Source: Nepenthes gracilis (lineage: Eukaryota; Streptophyta; Magnoliopsida; Caryophyllales; Nepenthaceae). From it: a DNA stretch of 64,000 bases. Below the pieces are notes generated by a model, which had not been told where the DNA came from, did no database searches, and was given only the letters and a program-made list of their open reading frames with translations. A program made the position numbers and the translations under genes. Below are positions 21,728 to 35,985 of the stretch, in pieces; the first letter of the stretch is position 1; each line of letters begins with the position of its first letter. The stretch lies in contig BSYO01000019.1 of NCBI GenBank assembly GCA_033239525.1, positions 9,840,592 through 9,904,591 on the forward strand, written 5' to 3'.

Positions 21728-22697
21728 ATTCTTTCAACACATGCCCTCCCAGTTATATGATCAACAAAATTAGTAGGCTAGAAAGCGAGGTTATTCTTCT
21801 TCCGGGGAGGCAAAATCATCCCCTCTATTGATCAAACCCACAGTTCTAAAATCTTCGTCAACATGTTGCAAGGCTCCAGCATTCAGTGGGTCAACATTAC
21901 TTGACTTAAAAAGGCAAATATCTGGACAAAGGAAAGTGCAGTGCACCTGATGCAAATGGCTTTCTTTTTTCATAATATACCAATCAGAATGGAGGGTCTT
22001 ACATACTTTGATAAAATCATTACATTGGGGGGGTGAGGGGTCAATTTGATGTGGAAAATGCATGAGTAGAATTAGATCTTATAGCGAGTAGGGCCTCTTT
22101 CACATTGATCAGTTTGCCTTTGCTCTATTGTACGGCAGTTATATCAACAAATGCATCTCAAACCAAATTGATTAACCTAACCCAGCCTTCTCACTTAGCC
22201 AAGTGATTAATGTAAAATCAAAAGCATATCCTGTGCTTCTGTTATCATATTTGTATTGAGCTAATATGCAGTCTCTTGGTCCAGAAGTCTATTAAGAGAA
22301 GTACTCCAAATATACTGATATGTGCAGCAACAGTGGGAAAAATAAGTCCAGAATTATAGCATGAAGCACAAGTAATTCGTTCTATATCCCAATTAGCTTA
22401 GTCTTCTACAGAGCAGTCAAATTGGCCCTCAATTATAAGTGCCACAATGCACAGTTAACGGTTCTCATATTCATTGGACAGTGAAAGCGGAAGCACTGTT
22501 GAGCGATATACTCAATTCATATTTAAGATCAACAGGATGCACATGACAAATACTGGGTCGCTAATGTTCAAAACTTTTATAAGTAATCATAACCAGAGCA
22601 GTCTTCCAAATAAACAAAATAAAAAACAACATGCTCTATTTGAAGTGCAGAATTAGCCAGCAAGGCGGCATAGAACCAGTAAATTAGATTAAAATCT

Positions 22698-25310
<2,613 letters not shown>

Positions 25311-25389
25311 CTTGACAGCAGAACAGCGAAGACGGTTAGCTTTCTAGCGAGGTGGCACGGTTCTCTGTCGCTGCACTTCTAATCCGGCA

Positions 25390-25396
25390 TTTTATA
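25390..25396 (-). promoter_or_regulatory. RPS8 TATA box
   Basis: The minus strand reads TATAAAA about 80 bp upstream of the start codon, a usual distance for a short leader. Confidence 0.6.
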
Positions 25397-25422
25397 TGGA
25401 AATGAAGATATGGTTTTGCCTG

Positions 25423-25431
25423 AAACCCTAA
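25423..25431. promoter_or_regulatory. Telo-box upstream of RPS8
   Basis: AAACCCTAA on the plus strand, about 115 bp upstream of the ATG. Telo-boxes are frequent in plant ribosomal protein promoters and act with other elements in dividing cells. The regulatory role here is inferred from that pattern. Confidence 0.65.
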
Positions 25432-25439
25432 TCTCGCGG

Positions 25440-25871
25440 ATCTACGGAATCTGATTCGGGCGAGATGAGCTCTTTTTTTTTTCCCCTTTTTTTTGGAAGC
25501 TCCGTTTGATATTCACGCCAGATCGTCATGGACTGGTTCAAACCCGCAGTGCTAAGTTTAGCTTGTGACGACAATTTCATAGGATTTTAATTAATTTTGT
25601 GGGAAATTTTTGTCCCACAAATAATATTAATAATACGAAAACTAATTTGTTTTATCTCAATGCTTTTTTGGTTATAGCTTTTTGAAAACTATTTGTTAAA
25701 AATAATAGCTTTTTGAAAATAATCTATAAAAATATCATAAAATTGACATATTCCTAGATATGAATTATTTAACAAATTAGAAAATTGCTGAATTTGAGTA
25801 TCCAACCAGAAGCATGTCTAATCTTTGTTACTAAAAACCTAAATCCTACACACTATAATAGACAAACGAGA
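25440..25871. other. Intergenic DNA upstream of RPS8
   Basis: AT-rich with poly(T) tracts. No gene or clear repeat is seen before the probable LTR start near 25872. Confidence 0.45.
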
Positions 25872-26192
25872 TGTCAGAGGATACAAGATTACTTTCCGAT
25901 ATATTCTCCGATACTCAAATTAATAATCTTTCCACTTAGTTGAGAAAGATAAGAGGATGAGAAAAGAAATGTGTAGGTGCAAGGATATTCAGGGATTGAG
26001 TTGAGGATTGGGCTTCGTAGAAGCATTCGAGAAATGAGTAGCTTTTTACGGTATACTTATAGAGGGAGTGGCTTAGAAAGAGATATGTACTTGCTGAGAG
26101 AGTGGCTCTGTAATGACCCAGATCCTAAAACATAGAAAATCTCCGAATCGAGTCAATATAATCAAGGAGTTGAGAGAAATCGAAGGCTATTT

Positions 26193-26480
26193 GGTTAACG
26201 CCAGTTGACCGGAAAATGAGATAAGGATAGTAATCCGGTCAACAAGTGCTGACTGAAAAGCGTGAGGAAAAGAAGTAATCAGGTCAACGTCTGTTGACCG
26301 AAAAATGCAAAGGAAGTCTTATCCGGTCAACTAGCGTTGACCGGAAGAAAAGGAAAGAGGAAAGTAATCCGGTCAACACGAATTGACCGAAAATGTTATG
26401 GGTAAGTAAAATCCGGTCAACGCTAGTTGATCGGAATGTATAGGAAGGAACAACTAAATCTGGTCAAGGCTAGTTGAGCG
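26193..26480 (+). promoter_or_regulatory. Array of seven palindromic W-box units in copy B
   Basis: Seven units at about 45-bp spacing start at 26193, 26235, 26281, 26323, 26369, 26413 and 26460. The ideal unit is CCGGTCAAC-N4-GTTGACCGG, best seen at 26323-26344. Each half contains TTGACC or its complement GGTCAA, the W-box core bound by WRKY transcription factors; outer units are degenerate. The array lies about 85-370 bp into U3, upstream of the TATA box. WRKY control is inferred. Confidence 0.8.
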
Positions 26481-26602
26481 AAAATAATAAAGAAGCACTT
26501 ACAAAAAGTAGAGTCAGCATGACCATGCCTGAGTTGGTCACCAACTCCAAACCACCCTCGAGTGGTTGACTTGTCCTACCTACTACCTTCAGACCAAAGT
26601 CC

Positions 26603-26610
26603 TATAAATA
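26603..26610 (+). promoter_or_regulatory. TATA box of copy B
   Basis: TATAAATA in CCTATAAATAGG, 494 bp into the LTR. Copy E has the corresponding CCTATAAAT on its strand. Confidence 0.7.
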
Positions 26611-26989
26611 GGAAGTGAGAGTTTAAGGAAAGAGGTTAGGAAGAGGCTCTCAATAGAATTTTCTAGTGAAGGAAAAACCAGAATTTCAAGGCAAAGTAAA
26701 GGAATTCAGGTAAGAGTACTCACTTTTTTTATGATCATAAAAGTTTAATGCAAGCATATGCATGTTTGTGACGCAAAGTGTCTGATTTTTTATGAACTCA
26801 TGTTACGGTATGTATGATATTTGTTCTGATCGTTTGATTTAAGGGAGAATCTTTGTTAACCGCATGTTTAAAAGAAGCCTTGTTATTCATGATGTTTCGT
26901 TTCTTTATGCACGAAGTATAGTTACTTGTTGATCTGCATGAATTTTGATAATTGCATGTTTAAGAAAAAGACTTCCGGCTTGTTAAAAG

Positions 26990-27485
26990 AAAGGAAACCG
27001 GCCCTAAAGTGTGAAATTGAAACCGGACCTAAAGTGTGAGATTGAAACCGACCCTAAGGTGTGATTCCAAACAGGCCCTAAAGTGTGAAATTGAAACCGG
27101 TCTTAAAGTGTGAGATTGAAACCGGTCCTAAGGTGTGATTCCAAACCGACCCTAAAGTGTGAGATGGAAACCGGCCCTAAAGTGTGAAATTGAAACCGGC
27201 CCTAAAGTGTGATTCCAAACCGGCCCTAAGGTATGATTCCAAACCGGCCCTAAGGTGTGATTTCAAACTAGCCCTAAAGTGAGAAATTGAAACCGGCCCT
27301 AAGGTGTGATATCAAACCAGCCCTAAGGTGTGATTCCAAACTAGCCCTAAAGTGGAAATTGAAACCGGCCCTAAGGTGTGATTCCAAATCGGCCCTAAGG
27401 TGTGATTCCAAACCGGCCCTAAGGTGTGATTCCAAACCGACCCTAAAGTGTGAAATTGAAACTGGCCCCAAAGTGTAATTCGAAA
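26990..27485 (+). repeat. 24/25-bp minisatellite in copy B
   Basis: About 20 units alternate between two forms: GATTCCAAACCGGCCCTAAG plus GTGT, and GAAATTGAAACCGGCCCTAA plus AGTGT. Longer degenerate units (about 45 bp with CATGAAAATTGAA) follow to 27720. Overlapping reading frames on both strands are by-products of a period divisible by three. Confidence 0.92.
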
Positions 27486-28013
27486 CCGGAAACTTGTCTA
27501 TGAAAGTTGAACCAGCCTTAGAGCATTTAAAATCGGAAAATTATTCATGAAAATTGAACCGGCCTTAAGAGCATGTATTTTGAAATCGGAATTTGTCCCA
27601 TGAAAATTGAAATCGGCCTTAAGAGCATGTAATTTGAAATCGAAATTTGTCTCATAAAAATTGAAACCGACCTTAAAGCATGATTTGAAATCGGAATTTG
27701 TCCCATGGATTTGAAACCGGCTTTTGAGAAAAGACCCTCGGGTTTGATAAGTAAGACCTCTGATTTTTTGACAAAAGACCTTCGGTTTTAAGATATTAAA
27801 GGAAATGCTATAAGGATTTCAATTGTTTGAAATTAAGAACAAAGGCTATAAGAATAAGGAAAAAATTATATAATTTGGACAACAAGTGGAACTCTACGAC
27901 TTTCAACTTTTGAACTATGATATATGGCCATTAAAAATATGAATTAAGAACCGAGTTTCCATTAAGCTTGCTATTAAAGATGAATGAAGGATACTGAAGT
28001 GACACTCGAGGAC

Positions 28014-28207
28014 TGCCCCTAGGCCACGGGAGAATTTTTGGTGGCACAATATTTTTGGACTACGGCCCCGTATGCCGGGTTAAAGGCATTACCTCCCACC
28101 TCGGAGAGTATAATGAGAGGATACGACTCTAGGTTGTGTGGTAGCACATAACCCTTTCTCGATACTGTCCGCCCCCGTTCGGTCCCTAAAGATGATAAGT
28201 ATTTCAT
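28014..28207 (-). other. Conserved block of copy B with antisense 62-codon frame
   Basis: The minus-strand frame 28019-28207 (starting MKYLSSLGTERGRTVSRKG) matches the frame at 58605-58982 of copy E at about 43 of 62 residues, including GGNAFNPAYGAV. It is antisense to the LTR. The same block, with closed frames, is traceable in C, D and F. It may be a coding frame or only a conserved nucleotide or RNA element; I cannot tell which. Confidence 0.55.
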
Positions 28208-28859
28208 TCAATTTTTATGGATTTTCTGAAGACAAGATAATAAAAAGAAGAATAAGGATTTTAGGACTTAAGAGGAATTGATATGATGACTTTTCGTATA
28301 TAAACCTCTACTTTGATCCGATGATATGTATGTTAATATTTTCTGCATGTGGGTACATTGCTAGACTTTGTAGCTCACTCTTGCCATTTTTCAGATAATG
28401 AAAAGCTTATGGGTGATGAAATTGAGTAAAGTCATATAAAGTAACTAGACGATATAGCAGGCTGGAGCTGATCTGTGAAGGAATTGATGTATTTCTTTTA
28501 ATGTTTTGAAAAGGATTTGTAAAATAGTTCCATTGTAAAAGAAATTATGGATGTTAGCATGTTTCCGTAATTATAATATGGATGAATGGAGCTGATCTTT
28601 TTAATAACATCTCATGTCATGTCAAGATTTTTATAGTCGACCAACCTGAGTGTTGGCCGGCCAGATGTGAGACTTAACACTGTGATGGCCAACTCAAGGA
28701 GTTCGGCCTTAAGCGACCTGTATACGAAGTGAATGTTATATATAAAATAAAAGAAAAATTTTCATGTCCACCTAGTTGGTATTTATTCTTTATATGATGT
28801 AAAGATTAGGCTTGACGATGGCCTTACGTGGTGGAATATGGTCCGTCCATCACAGGCTC

Positions 28860-29078
28860 CTTGTGAGAGAGAGTTATTATTAGGACACCTAAATGTCCGT
28901 GTTTTTGATTCATTGATCTATCGATCCCTCTTTCCTTTGGAGGAAAGATGTATTTATAGAATGAACACTATTAGCTATTCTAAGCTTCACAACTCTTTGA
29001 CCGTGAGTGGCCGACACTACGGCCCTACGGTTGTGGGTTGTAGACGCTACAACTTTGCAGTTCTGTAAGAGTTGTCAT
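28860..29078 (+). repeat. Right part of element H 5' LTR
   Basis: After B's target duplication the host LTR resumes and ends TGTAAGAGTTGTCA. It contains GTATTTATAGAATG, a possible TATA context. The primer region lies beyond inserted copy C. Confidence 0.5.
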
Positions 29079-30731
29079 TGTGCTTTTACCACCAATAGTT
29101 TATCTCACGTCCCATGTTCTTATATCCGTTATTAACTTTATTTATATGTATTATCCTTTCGGCTTAATAATTTGCTTGTCATAATTAAAGAGAATGTGTA
29201 CTTACCTTATTTTTTTATATTACAATTATCTATACATCATAACAAATCATAATATACAGGATCCAAAAATAATGCCATATCATTTGTAGCTCTGACATCC
29301 ATTCAACAATAATATGATGTTAGCTTCATGATAAGGAAAGATGCCAACTAAAATTTTAAACTCACATTATAAAATTTTGCCAAAATTTACAAGATAACCA
29401 TATAAAATTTACAAATATACTTCTAAATTATCATTACTAAAATATATATATTTCTGAGATGCTTATAAGATTATAAGTTTATACATTAACACTTAACTAA
29501 ACTAGTTACATCATTACTATTTATAACATAACTAATATTCATTCTTTACTTTTGTTCATCAGGTATGAACTCTTGTGAAGCATCTAAAAAGTAAGGAAAA
29601 TTGTAAGAGAATCAGTCATGTGCTCAGCAAAATATAGTATAATCAAGGGCATGTATATTTTATTTAAAATACATCATAGGGAGGAATAGGAGTCGTAATG
29701 CATGTAAAAATATATAGCTGGTCTATTGATAAATCAGTCATAATGTATATTTTATCCTTTTTCTTGTACGTATTTATTTTTACTTGCGAAAACATCTTAT
29801 CTTATATAACCTGAGAAATCAGGATTAGTAGGTTTTACTAACTAACAGAACGGTCAATCGAGAAAAAGATTATGTATACTTCCGCACAATCTAATGATAT
29901 AAGCTCTTATTCAATTTCTAGAGGTAGGCGGTACATATTTATTATATCCTAGTGGATGGGGCCTAACAGCTGTCTTATTTCTCCACGGCAAGAGGCAGTC
30001 CTCGATTTTCACTATCATATTCTAAGTTATGTTAGGAAATATTACCTACTAAAATAAATCCTTAGTTTGATTTCTTTACTTTTTAAATTTTCTTAGTGAA
30101 AACTCTTATAGTTATTTTTATTTCTTCTTCTCAATTTTCTCATCTCAGAAAAAATATTTATTTTCATAGTATCATACTAGCTTCCACTCATACATAAAAA
30201 TTGACATATACGTGTATAAAAATATATATCGATACATATCATGAATAAAATAGTCTTATAATTTTTTATACGTGTTGGCATAATATATCGTTAGATTTCC
30301 TATTCATCAATTGGTTCACTAACCGATTCATCAACCGATTTGGATGATTCATAAATTCTTCCCGGATTTTGCATTCGATTCATCATTCTAACAGATTCAC
30401 CATCATATACAAAATTTATAACCGGTTCATAAATTTGTAAGGCACTTGGAATTGACTTAAATTAATTTATTTATAACCGGTTCATAAAATCTCATATCCC
30501 CTATTCACATGCAATTATACATTCTCTCATATCCCCATCATATCTTTCCATCTATTGGAAAAGATTTCTAACTTAAGTATTGGATGATAAATCGAAAAGT
30601 GAGTTTCGCAAATTCTTCGACCTCTTATTTGTAGTTTGTGGTATGTAGGTTTTAGGTTAATAGAGATGGAGACCAGATTTGCTCCAATTCGATCCCATAA
30701 TTCATTCTATAATCCGGATACCAGGAACACA
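29079..30731 (-). mobile_element. Solo LTR, family copy C (degenerate)
   Basis: On the plus strand the block at 29820-30070 (TCTCCACGGCAAGAGGCAGTCC and nearby) matches the conserved block of D and E. The right end (AATCCGGATACCAGGAACACA) resembles the minus-strand LTR start of E and D. TCAT occurs on both sides of the inferred ends, a 4-bp match to a target duplication. The left end is uncertain. It interrupts the junction of element H's LTR and primer region. Imperfect repeats with ACCGGTTCATAAA occur at 30300-30490. Confidence 0.55.
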
Positions 30732-30753
30732 TCATTAGTACCGTCTATGAAAA

Positions 30754-32930
30754 ATGACTAAAAGTCTGATCACCACTCACCAACCAAACAAGTACATGTA
30801 ACGCTAATACTTCTACGCACACCCCAACTAGAAATGACACCTCCCTTGGTGATGACCTCCTAGAGGTTGCCAGGGAGGCGTATAGCTCACACTTGACCTG
30901 TCATGGCTAGGGGCTAGGGGCTCCTCCTACCCTCATACAACTCTCACACTCAGGGAGAGGGAGACTGATCTAAAGGAAGCGTGGCTAGCTGAATACTATA
31001 TTAACAGAACATCCACCTTGACATTGAGAAGGATCCGAGCTAAGGGGCCCACACTTAGAGGAAGTTTCAGCTCACTACCGAAGCATTGAAATAGAGACTG
31101 ATGCGAGATCTACGGCAACCAACTGTCCCTCAACCACCAAAATAAGGTTCTTGCGACGTCCGATGACCATGAGTGAACGATCATGTGAGTCCACTGCTCT
31201 CGCCAAATCGATCGAAGGCAGGGACCCCCTTCGGCATATTGAAGGTTGCGTCTTCCTCGCAAGTGGGGGAGGAACCAGAGAAAGTGCAACTTTGTGGATC
31301 TAAGGAAGGCGCCAAGGATCTGCAAGGGATCCAGAAAGTCTCCTCCATGCTACGACCTCGTCCCAGTAAGGAAAAGACGCTCCAACCTCAGAATTAAAAG
31401 TCTTTGCCCACTTAGCGGCCCCCAACGACTGAGAAGTCCAAAGGATGCTCAGGAGGCGACTAGGAGACGCTCAACGGACCATCAACGATGGACCTCGCGA
31501 TGTTGCAACCTAAGAGTGCCGCACCAACAGTCCGAGCTGGGAGACCTAGCCTCGAGGAGAGGAGAGACAACCGGTGAGACTGCTATCAAGCATAGGCCTC
31601 CCCCTTAAAGTGGGAAAGGCCGTACCTCCTCTCAGAAATTCTCTGGCTTGACACATAAGGGCTACGCGCCTGGGGCAAGAATGGTCCTCAAGATGTTGGG
31701 CGCCACCCATCGTAGAAGGCGCCACCTGCTTTCACATGTCAAGTCCAGGTATGCTTAATATTCATCACAAAGCATGCTTGTAATGTGTGTTACGTTTGGA
31801 TTAATAAAATAGCTGCTGTGTTGATCACGCATGAATTTGCATGAATGCTTGCATGACATGACATAAAATCAAATGACTTATGTTGCCGCTAAGTCGAAGC
31901 GACTGCGGCTTGCTCATAAAACCAATCTATGAACAGTTAGAGAATCCCAACTTAGGCAGCCCAGAGGCCGAAAAGTGGTCAAAATCACACAGCCCAGGGG
32001 GCTCATAGACCAAGAATCAGACCCCCAATCAGGTAGTTGTCAAAGCCTTAGGGGCTTCTCTAAGCATGAGTGTGACGACTCTCGACGGGACGAGCACCAT
32101 CAACTAACCATGGTTGCGGGTTAGGCCTCAGACGTATGCGAGTAAAGATATCCTCTGGATAGGAAAGAATGCCAAAGTGGCCGCATGTGGGTGACAACCT
32201 AAGACTTCGTTGGAGCCTGATGGATGTGGCCTAAAAATCGGTCACCCTAAGTGAGGCTCATCCATTGCCATGCCATGACATTCTTTGATGAGGATGAGCA
32301 CGAGAGGGTCAAGGCACCCAGAGGAAAAAAGAAAGGAGGCAAGAATCATCTGAAGAAGCAGCAGTGCCACCTGCCTGCCCCATTACAAACACACGCAAGG
32401 ATGGCTACCCATCCGAGATGAAGAAACCACCTACTAGTTCGAAATAAGATCACTCTTCGGCTCAGGGGCTCCCCATGAGACGAGGCAAGGGTTAGACAAC
32501 CCTCCTGGTGAAGCTCTTTGTCTTCGGCACCCATCGGCACCAACAGCTATCAGAAGGGAAATAGCAGCTGGAAGGTTTGGCATGACCATCTAGATTGCCA
32601 ATCGAAGGAGGTAGGACCAGACGTAATGTCGAGACCCTATCTCGAGGAGGCACAAAAGCCGATGCCCCAATGGTCCCTGCAGAGCTGATGATTCCTTCGG
32701 CCCCAAAGGCCTCCAATGCCAAGGGCTTAGAGTGGGACCCCACAACAGCCCCAATAGCAACCTCAATCTCTCCACCCAAGCCTCGATTGCCCATATGGTC
32801 CGGATGATGGTGGCTGAGCAACAAAGAGACAACGTCTAGGCCGACAGTGCATGACATACAACAATGATCAAAGCGAAGTTTGACGAAAGAGCTCAACACA
32901 CGAGAAAAATAGAGTAACAACGATCAGCAT
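30754..32930 (+). pseudogene. Element H gag-like region, decayed
   Basis: Just after ACCGTCTATGAAAA an ATG (30754) opens a 15-codon frame in the place of gag. Downstream pieces read as charged, proline-rich sequence (for example ATSISPPKPRLPIWSG near 32760) resembling Tat gag. Many stops and frame breaks are present. No zinc knuckle, protease or RT is found. The assignment rests on position and composition more than on clear homology. Confidence 0.45.
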
Positions 32931-32934
32931 TACT

Positions 32935-35900
32935 AGATCCTTTTATTAAAAGTTACAACTATATAATGACGGCATCCGATGGACTTGGAACAAAACGAGA
33001 GAACTACATACTCTATAGGCTATCTAGATCCATCACCCCCTGAAGAGTGCGGTCCCTTCTCCAGAAAAATAATGAGGTCTTCCTAGTGTCTGGCTCCAGC
33101 ATTCCTCACGTCAAGATAACCAGCAGGGAAGTTTGGAGCAGCTAGGGAGACTATACGCCGGCTGGAACGGACTGCCTCATGAAATCACCCCCGTAGCAAT
33201 GGGGCCACTTCCTCCGGGCAAAGTCTAGACATAAGCTCCCTCTCTCGATAGGCACTCGCGTCCATTAGGTTAAGGAGTCACAGTTGTGATGGACTGGATT
33301 AACTAAATACCATTTCAACATAATGTTTATCAAAAACTAAATACAAATCACAATTATACAATCTTACATAGAAATCAAACATGCACCGGATTTAAATATT
33401 GCCATAACATCCGTGGCTCCAACGTCATATATCCGAATATAATATTGGATCTAAGAGATGCCACTAGATTCAAAAAACAAATCTTAATAACCTACATAAA
33501 TATTTATATAACTATCAATATACAACGGAAACTAAACTATAAAAGTATCATCAAAATAGCCATTATACATAAAAAATTTAACTTCCCAACATATACATAT
33601 ATCCACAAAATCATTATCCACAGCCTGGCAACCTATGACCTCTACTCTTCCTTATCAGATATCAATTTGTGCTCATCTGAATATAAGAAAAATAGCAAGT
33701 GAGTGAATTGAATGTTCAACAATGTACAAATATAAATAAGGATAAATGCAGTTGACTTTAAAATAAAATCAAAAGAATGGAATAAGATCATAATGCACAT
33801 ATAAGCATAAAATATGATCGATTAATATTTCCATAACATATTTAATTTTTTCCCATTTTCTTTCTAATTCCGGTAGTCTTCAAAACATGTAAAAAATTTA
33901 TTATTTTTAGATATTAGGGCTAGTAGGCCTTACCAATTAATGGAGTGGCCAAATGAGAAAATGATTGTATTATTCCACACAATCTAAGGTACTACCTATA
34001 CAATTCAACACCCCATAACGAGTGGTATATCTTTCACCCGATATACGGAGTTATAGTCCTTAGTGCCACCAAAAGTTTTCCTGTGGCCCAAGGACATTCC
34101 TCAATCTACTACTGTAATATTATAAGGTATACCAGGGAATATCATTCTCTGAATAAAATTCTTGGTCAAATTTCTTGATTTCTTTTCATATTTCAGTTGG
34201 AAACTCTATACAAATATATTTAGTCCTTTTTTCTTGATTTTCTCATTCCAAGAGAAAATATTCATAACAGATAACAAATTGTAGAGTTCGAGATTGCTTG
34301 ATACATATACATATTTTCATATTATTGTGAATTTAAATCTTTGGACTTCAACAGATGCCTTTTTGTAAATAACAGATGAACAGATGATTATGAACTTTAC
34401 AGAAAAGATAATTTTTTAACATAAATAGGTAATTGTAAACTTTACAGATAATTTTAATAAATTCACAGTATAAACATAAATAGGCAATAAATCATATTTC
34501 TCAAGTTTCAATTATACAGTACCCTTGGACATATTTATGGGTATAAATCAAGTAATAGATACTGAAAATAATATACAAATCATGGTACATGCTTCTAAAT
34601 ATGAAGTTTCTTCATAAAAACATGAGAAAGTAGTAAAACATATAATTAAATCGATAAAAACTTAATAGAGTAGGATATTGGAACAATAATATCCGGAGGA
34701 ACAAACAAAAAACTACAATAAAAGAAAGACGAAGATTAGAGTATACTTATTTCAACCCGATCTACCAATTTTTTTCTTTGAAAATGGCTCGATTCTACCA
34801 TGGAACCACTTTGTCTCTCTAGCTTTCTCTCCCTTCTCTCTCTTTCTCCTCTCTTCTCTTTCTCTATCCTTCTTCCTTATCCCATGTTCCTTTTGATTTT
34901 TTCCTTCCCCTTTTTCTTTTTATATAAATTTTTATATATTAAAATTGGTTGAAGCATATCCAAAAGTTTGGATAAGGACGGACCTGTACTCAAGCACCGA
35001 TCGAGCGCCACTTGAGCACAACCCTAATAAGGCACTCCACGCTCGAGTGCCACTTGGGCGTCCACCAGGCGCACCTATTCTAGATTTTGCGCCCTAGATT
35101 GAGCTCAAGCGAACATCAGGCACGACTATATTGGAAATTACGCCTTGGCACTGGTTGGGCGCCCATTGAGCGAGCTTTCTCTCTCTTTCATTTTTCTCCC
35201 AATTTTAAATTTTTCATATATATTTAACCTAATTTTGATTATATTAACTTAATTACTCATAATTATTATATTTTAGGAATCAGAACCTTACAACAGCTGA
35301 CTCGTCCGGGACTCATTGTTGAGCATAGCAATCCCAGCCAAGACTTGGGTGTGGGCGTCCGTGTGCCTTTCTACTTTGGCCTCGGATTCAGACAAAGCCT
35401 GTTTAAGGTAGTTGGCTTGCCCCTAACTTTGCAGTGCCTCGCCAACGATAGCATTGACTCTTCGTTCCATCTCCTCTCTATCAATGCGGTCTCATAGAAG
35501 GCAGGCAACTTCCTACTTCAAAAAGCGGATGTTCTCCTCCAGTCTACAGAGCACCCCTATGACAACCAAAGAGAGGGACCAATCAATCAGGCGAGAGTGC
35601 CCTTAAGAAGCACAACTGCAAAGGGTGAAAATTCACAAAATCTTACCTTGTGGCCAGGAGGATGAAAAGATCCAATAGACTCAAGGCTAGAAGGTCCCCT
35701 TAGAACCTCTTGATGCTTCGAAGCATGAACAGCTGGGTGAAACTCAGCACCATCGGCAATGGTGCTCTCTGAAATGGCAGTTCCCATCTCCTTCAACAAT
35801 CAATTGCCATCGCTACTCCCCTCTGTTGAAGACATAGAGGCAAAGGAGGGTGGTACCTCCGACGAGGAAGTGGTAAGAATGGGGATGCCGGCAACATCAT

Positions 35901-35985
35901 GGTGAGCCATATATAAAAGCGCTAAGAAGACAGCAAAGTAATGCCCAGGGAATGCCTCAAAGAAAGAAGCAAAGGTACACACCAA
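32935..35985 (-). pseudogene. Antisense gene of element H, split by solo LTR D
   Basis: Minus-strand coding-like sequence starts near 35985 (MVCTFASFFEAFPGHY) and continues in ISESTIADGAEFHPAVHASK (35587-35799 frame) to a splice-donor-like CACAAG|GTAAGA at about 35648. An exon after an AG near 35553 is coiled-coil-like and charged (RLEENIRFLK, SESEAKVERHTDAHTQVLAG). It runs into D at 35293 and resumes at 33284, with an A-rich 3' end near 32935. Position, orientation, intron and coiled coil mirror the antisense gene of the Tat element at 7564-12230. It is broken by stops. Confidence 0.55.
33285..35292 (-). mobile_element. Solo LTR, family copy D
   Basis: On the minus strand it runs from TGTAAGGTTCTGATTCC to AATCCAGTCCATCACA, 2008 bp. 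Flanks are ACAGT (33280-33284) and ACAGC (35293-35297), a 4-of-5 target duplication. It has a CT-rich tract (34816-34920), TATATAAAT (34921) and a GCGCC/GCGCCACTTG-rich segment (34980-35170) in place of the W-box array of B and E. It lies inside the antisense gene of element H. Confidence 0.82.

Larger units (their letters stand above)
19168..22697. other. AT-rich intergenic DNA and RPS8 3' flank
   Basis: No supported gene. It contains a poly(A) micro-insertion, a 25-bp and a 197-bp tandem duplication, and RPS8 3' UTR at the right end. Minus-strand frame 21791-22063 (90 codons) resembles nothing I know. Confidence 0.5.
26109..28854 (+). mobile_element. Solo LTR, family copy B
   Basis: 2746 bp from TGTAATGACCCAGATCC to CCGTCCATCACA, flanked by a perfect 5-bp target duplication GGCTC (26104-26108, 28855-28859). 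The layout is a W-box palindrome array (26193-26480), TATA box (26603), leader with a splice-donor-like GGTAAGAGTACTCAC (26709), a 24/25-bp minisatellite (26990-27485), then a block conserved with copy E (28014-28207). It lies inside the LTR of element H. No coding region of its own is attached. Confidence 0.92.

Noticed and set aside
21791..22063. 90-codon minus-strand frame ending in an acidic tail
   Set aside because: No family resemblance, no supporting exons upstream, and it lies in RPS8 3' flank. It could be a decayed exon but cannot be supported.
27274..27478. Overlapping reading frames on both strands (63-65 codons)
   Set aside because: They arise because a 24-bp repeat keeps all frames open. 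There is no protein-like composition beyond the repeat.
26990..27485. Regular array resembling CRISPR repeats
   Set aside because: Units are head to tail without unique spacers, in a plant LTR. It is a minisatellite.
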